Positions 63,628 through 64,000 of a stretch of 64,000 nt of DNA are shown here, one piece after another. The translations under genes were made by a program, and so were the position numbers. The notes below the pieces were generated by a model that saw nothing but the letters and a program-made list of their open reading frames with translations, had not been told where the DNA came from and made no database searches. This stretch comes from UBA5239 sp031548025 (GTDB taxonomy: Bacteria > Verrucomicrobiota > Lentisphaeria > Victivallales > Victivallaceae): contig JAVBRM010000114.1 in NCBI GenBank assembly GCA_031548025.1, positions 1 to 64,000 of the forward strand. Direction: 5' to 3'. The number at the start of each line of letters is the position of its first letter. The first letter of the stretch is position 1.

Positions 63628-64000
63628 TTAATGGTTGTTGTTATTGCAATGTGAACATGATTCACGGATCACTAATTCCGGCTTCAGAAGGATGACCTTT
63701 TCGCCGCGGCGTTTGAAAATCAACTCGAAAGCGGCATCCACCATTTGCGCGATCGGCACCCGGATGGTGGTCAGGGCCGGGATCATCAAACCCGCCGCCG
63801 GGATATCGTCGAAACCGGTCAGCGACACATCCTGCGGCACCGAAAGACCGGCATTGTAAAGCGCCCGCAGCCCGCCCTGGGCCGTGATGTCGTCGGCGGC
63901 CATGATGACCGAGGGCAGCTTTTTCCGGGTTTTTGTCAACAGTTTTTCCATGGCGCGCAAACCGGTATTTTCGCCTTCCGAAGCGATGCTGAAAGTGATA
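63628..64000 (-). CDS. LacI-family regulator, C-terminal part (runs off right edge)
   Basis: The frame is open to base 64000 (ITFSIASEGENTGLRAMEKL) and ends at 63628, so only about 124 C-terminal residues are seen. PSVIMAADDITAQGGLRALYNAGLSVPQDVSLTGFDDIP and LTTIRVPIAQMVDAAFELIF are the typical end of a LacI effector domain. The tail ends in a His/Asn-rich stretch (CSHCNNNNH). It likely regulates nagB, which starts 20 bases downstream. Confidence 0.85.
   Translation of the reverse strand, partial: ITFSIASEGENTGLRAMEKLLTKTRKKLPSVIMAADDITAQGGLRALYNAGLSVPQDVSLTGFDDIPAAGLMIPALTTIRVPIAQMVDAAFELIFKRRGEKVILLKPELVIRESCSHCNNNNH

Noticed and set aside
1..64000. tRNA, rRNA, riboswitch, transposase, integrase or origin sequences.
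   Set aside because: Intergenic stretches were read on both strands and none showed a cloverleaf, known riboswitch core or recombinase gene that I could support.

Overview
The window looks like a chromosome segment of a Lentisphaerota (Victivallis-like) bacterium. The evidence is indirect but consistent. Four proteins carry the prepilin-type FTLIELLVVIAIIAILAAM start typical of that group. They sit beside large secreted glycosidases and LacI, AraC or GntR sugar-responsive regulators. A shortened division and cell-wall cluster (mraZ-rsmH-ftsL-ftsI-murC) closes the window. No rRNA, tRNA, CRISPR array, transposase or phage integrase gene was seen.

Layout. (1) 1-16.8 kb is an AT-rich accessory region built of Rhs polymorphic toxins. 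The first Rhs gene (2718-6623) ends in a DUF2235/Tle1-like phospholipase domain and is followed by three tandem, near-identical lipoprotein genes, the likely immunity proteins. Its 5' half has been separated from it by a cluster of short direct and inverted repeats (about 6.54-6.99 kb) and survives as a remnant (6982-8199). The second Rhs gene (9549-15779, 2076 aa) is intact, ends in a toxin-position domain I do not recognise, and is followed by two tandem small membrane proteins, again likely immunity. Two small paralogous acidic proteins precede it in the same operon. (2) 17-29 kb holds a GntR regulator with a GH42-like enzyme, a laminin-G-like secreted protein and a prepilin-like protein; then an AraC regulator with an esterase and a large protein of unknown family; then a two-gene FAD oxidoreductase unit. 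(3) 29-35 kb is a LacI regulator, prepilin-like protein and 1225-aa secreted glycosidase operon with a clear promoter and two matching operator-like palindromes. (4) 35-39 kb is housekeeping: an acetyltransferase, a small membrane protein, tilS, rdgB and a small secreted protein. (5) 39-44 kb is an AraC regulator divergent from a prepilin-like protein and a DUF4838 glycosidase-like protein. (6) 44-46 kb is an AbiEii/AbiEi-like nucleotidyltransferase and regulator pair bounded by short direct repeats that copy the 3' end of the neighbouring heparinase-like gene. (7) 46-57 kb is a five-gene operon (QueG-like reductase, DUF5696-like glycosidase, prepilin-like protein, secreted glycosidase, heparinase II/III-like lyase) divergent from a LacI regulator, followed by a pectate-lyase-fold protein. 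(8) 57-64 kb is the division/cell-wall cluster, a strong terminator, nagB and the end of another LacI gene.

How it works together: four carbohydrate loci each combine a sugar-type regulator, one prepilin-like protein and one or more secreted carbohydrate-active enzymes. This suggests that each locus brings its own pseudopilin-like surface or secretion component. All four of these proteins lack the usual glycine just before the FTLIE motif. Dispersed palindromic repeats (29.5, 37.8 and 54.9 kb) and the repeat-associated break in the Rhs gene show that the segment has been reshaped by short repeats.
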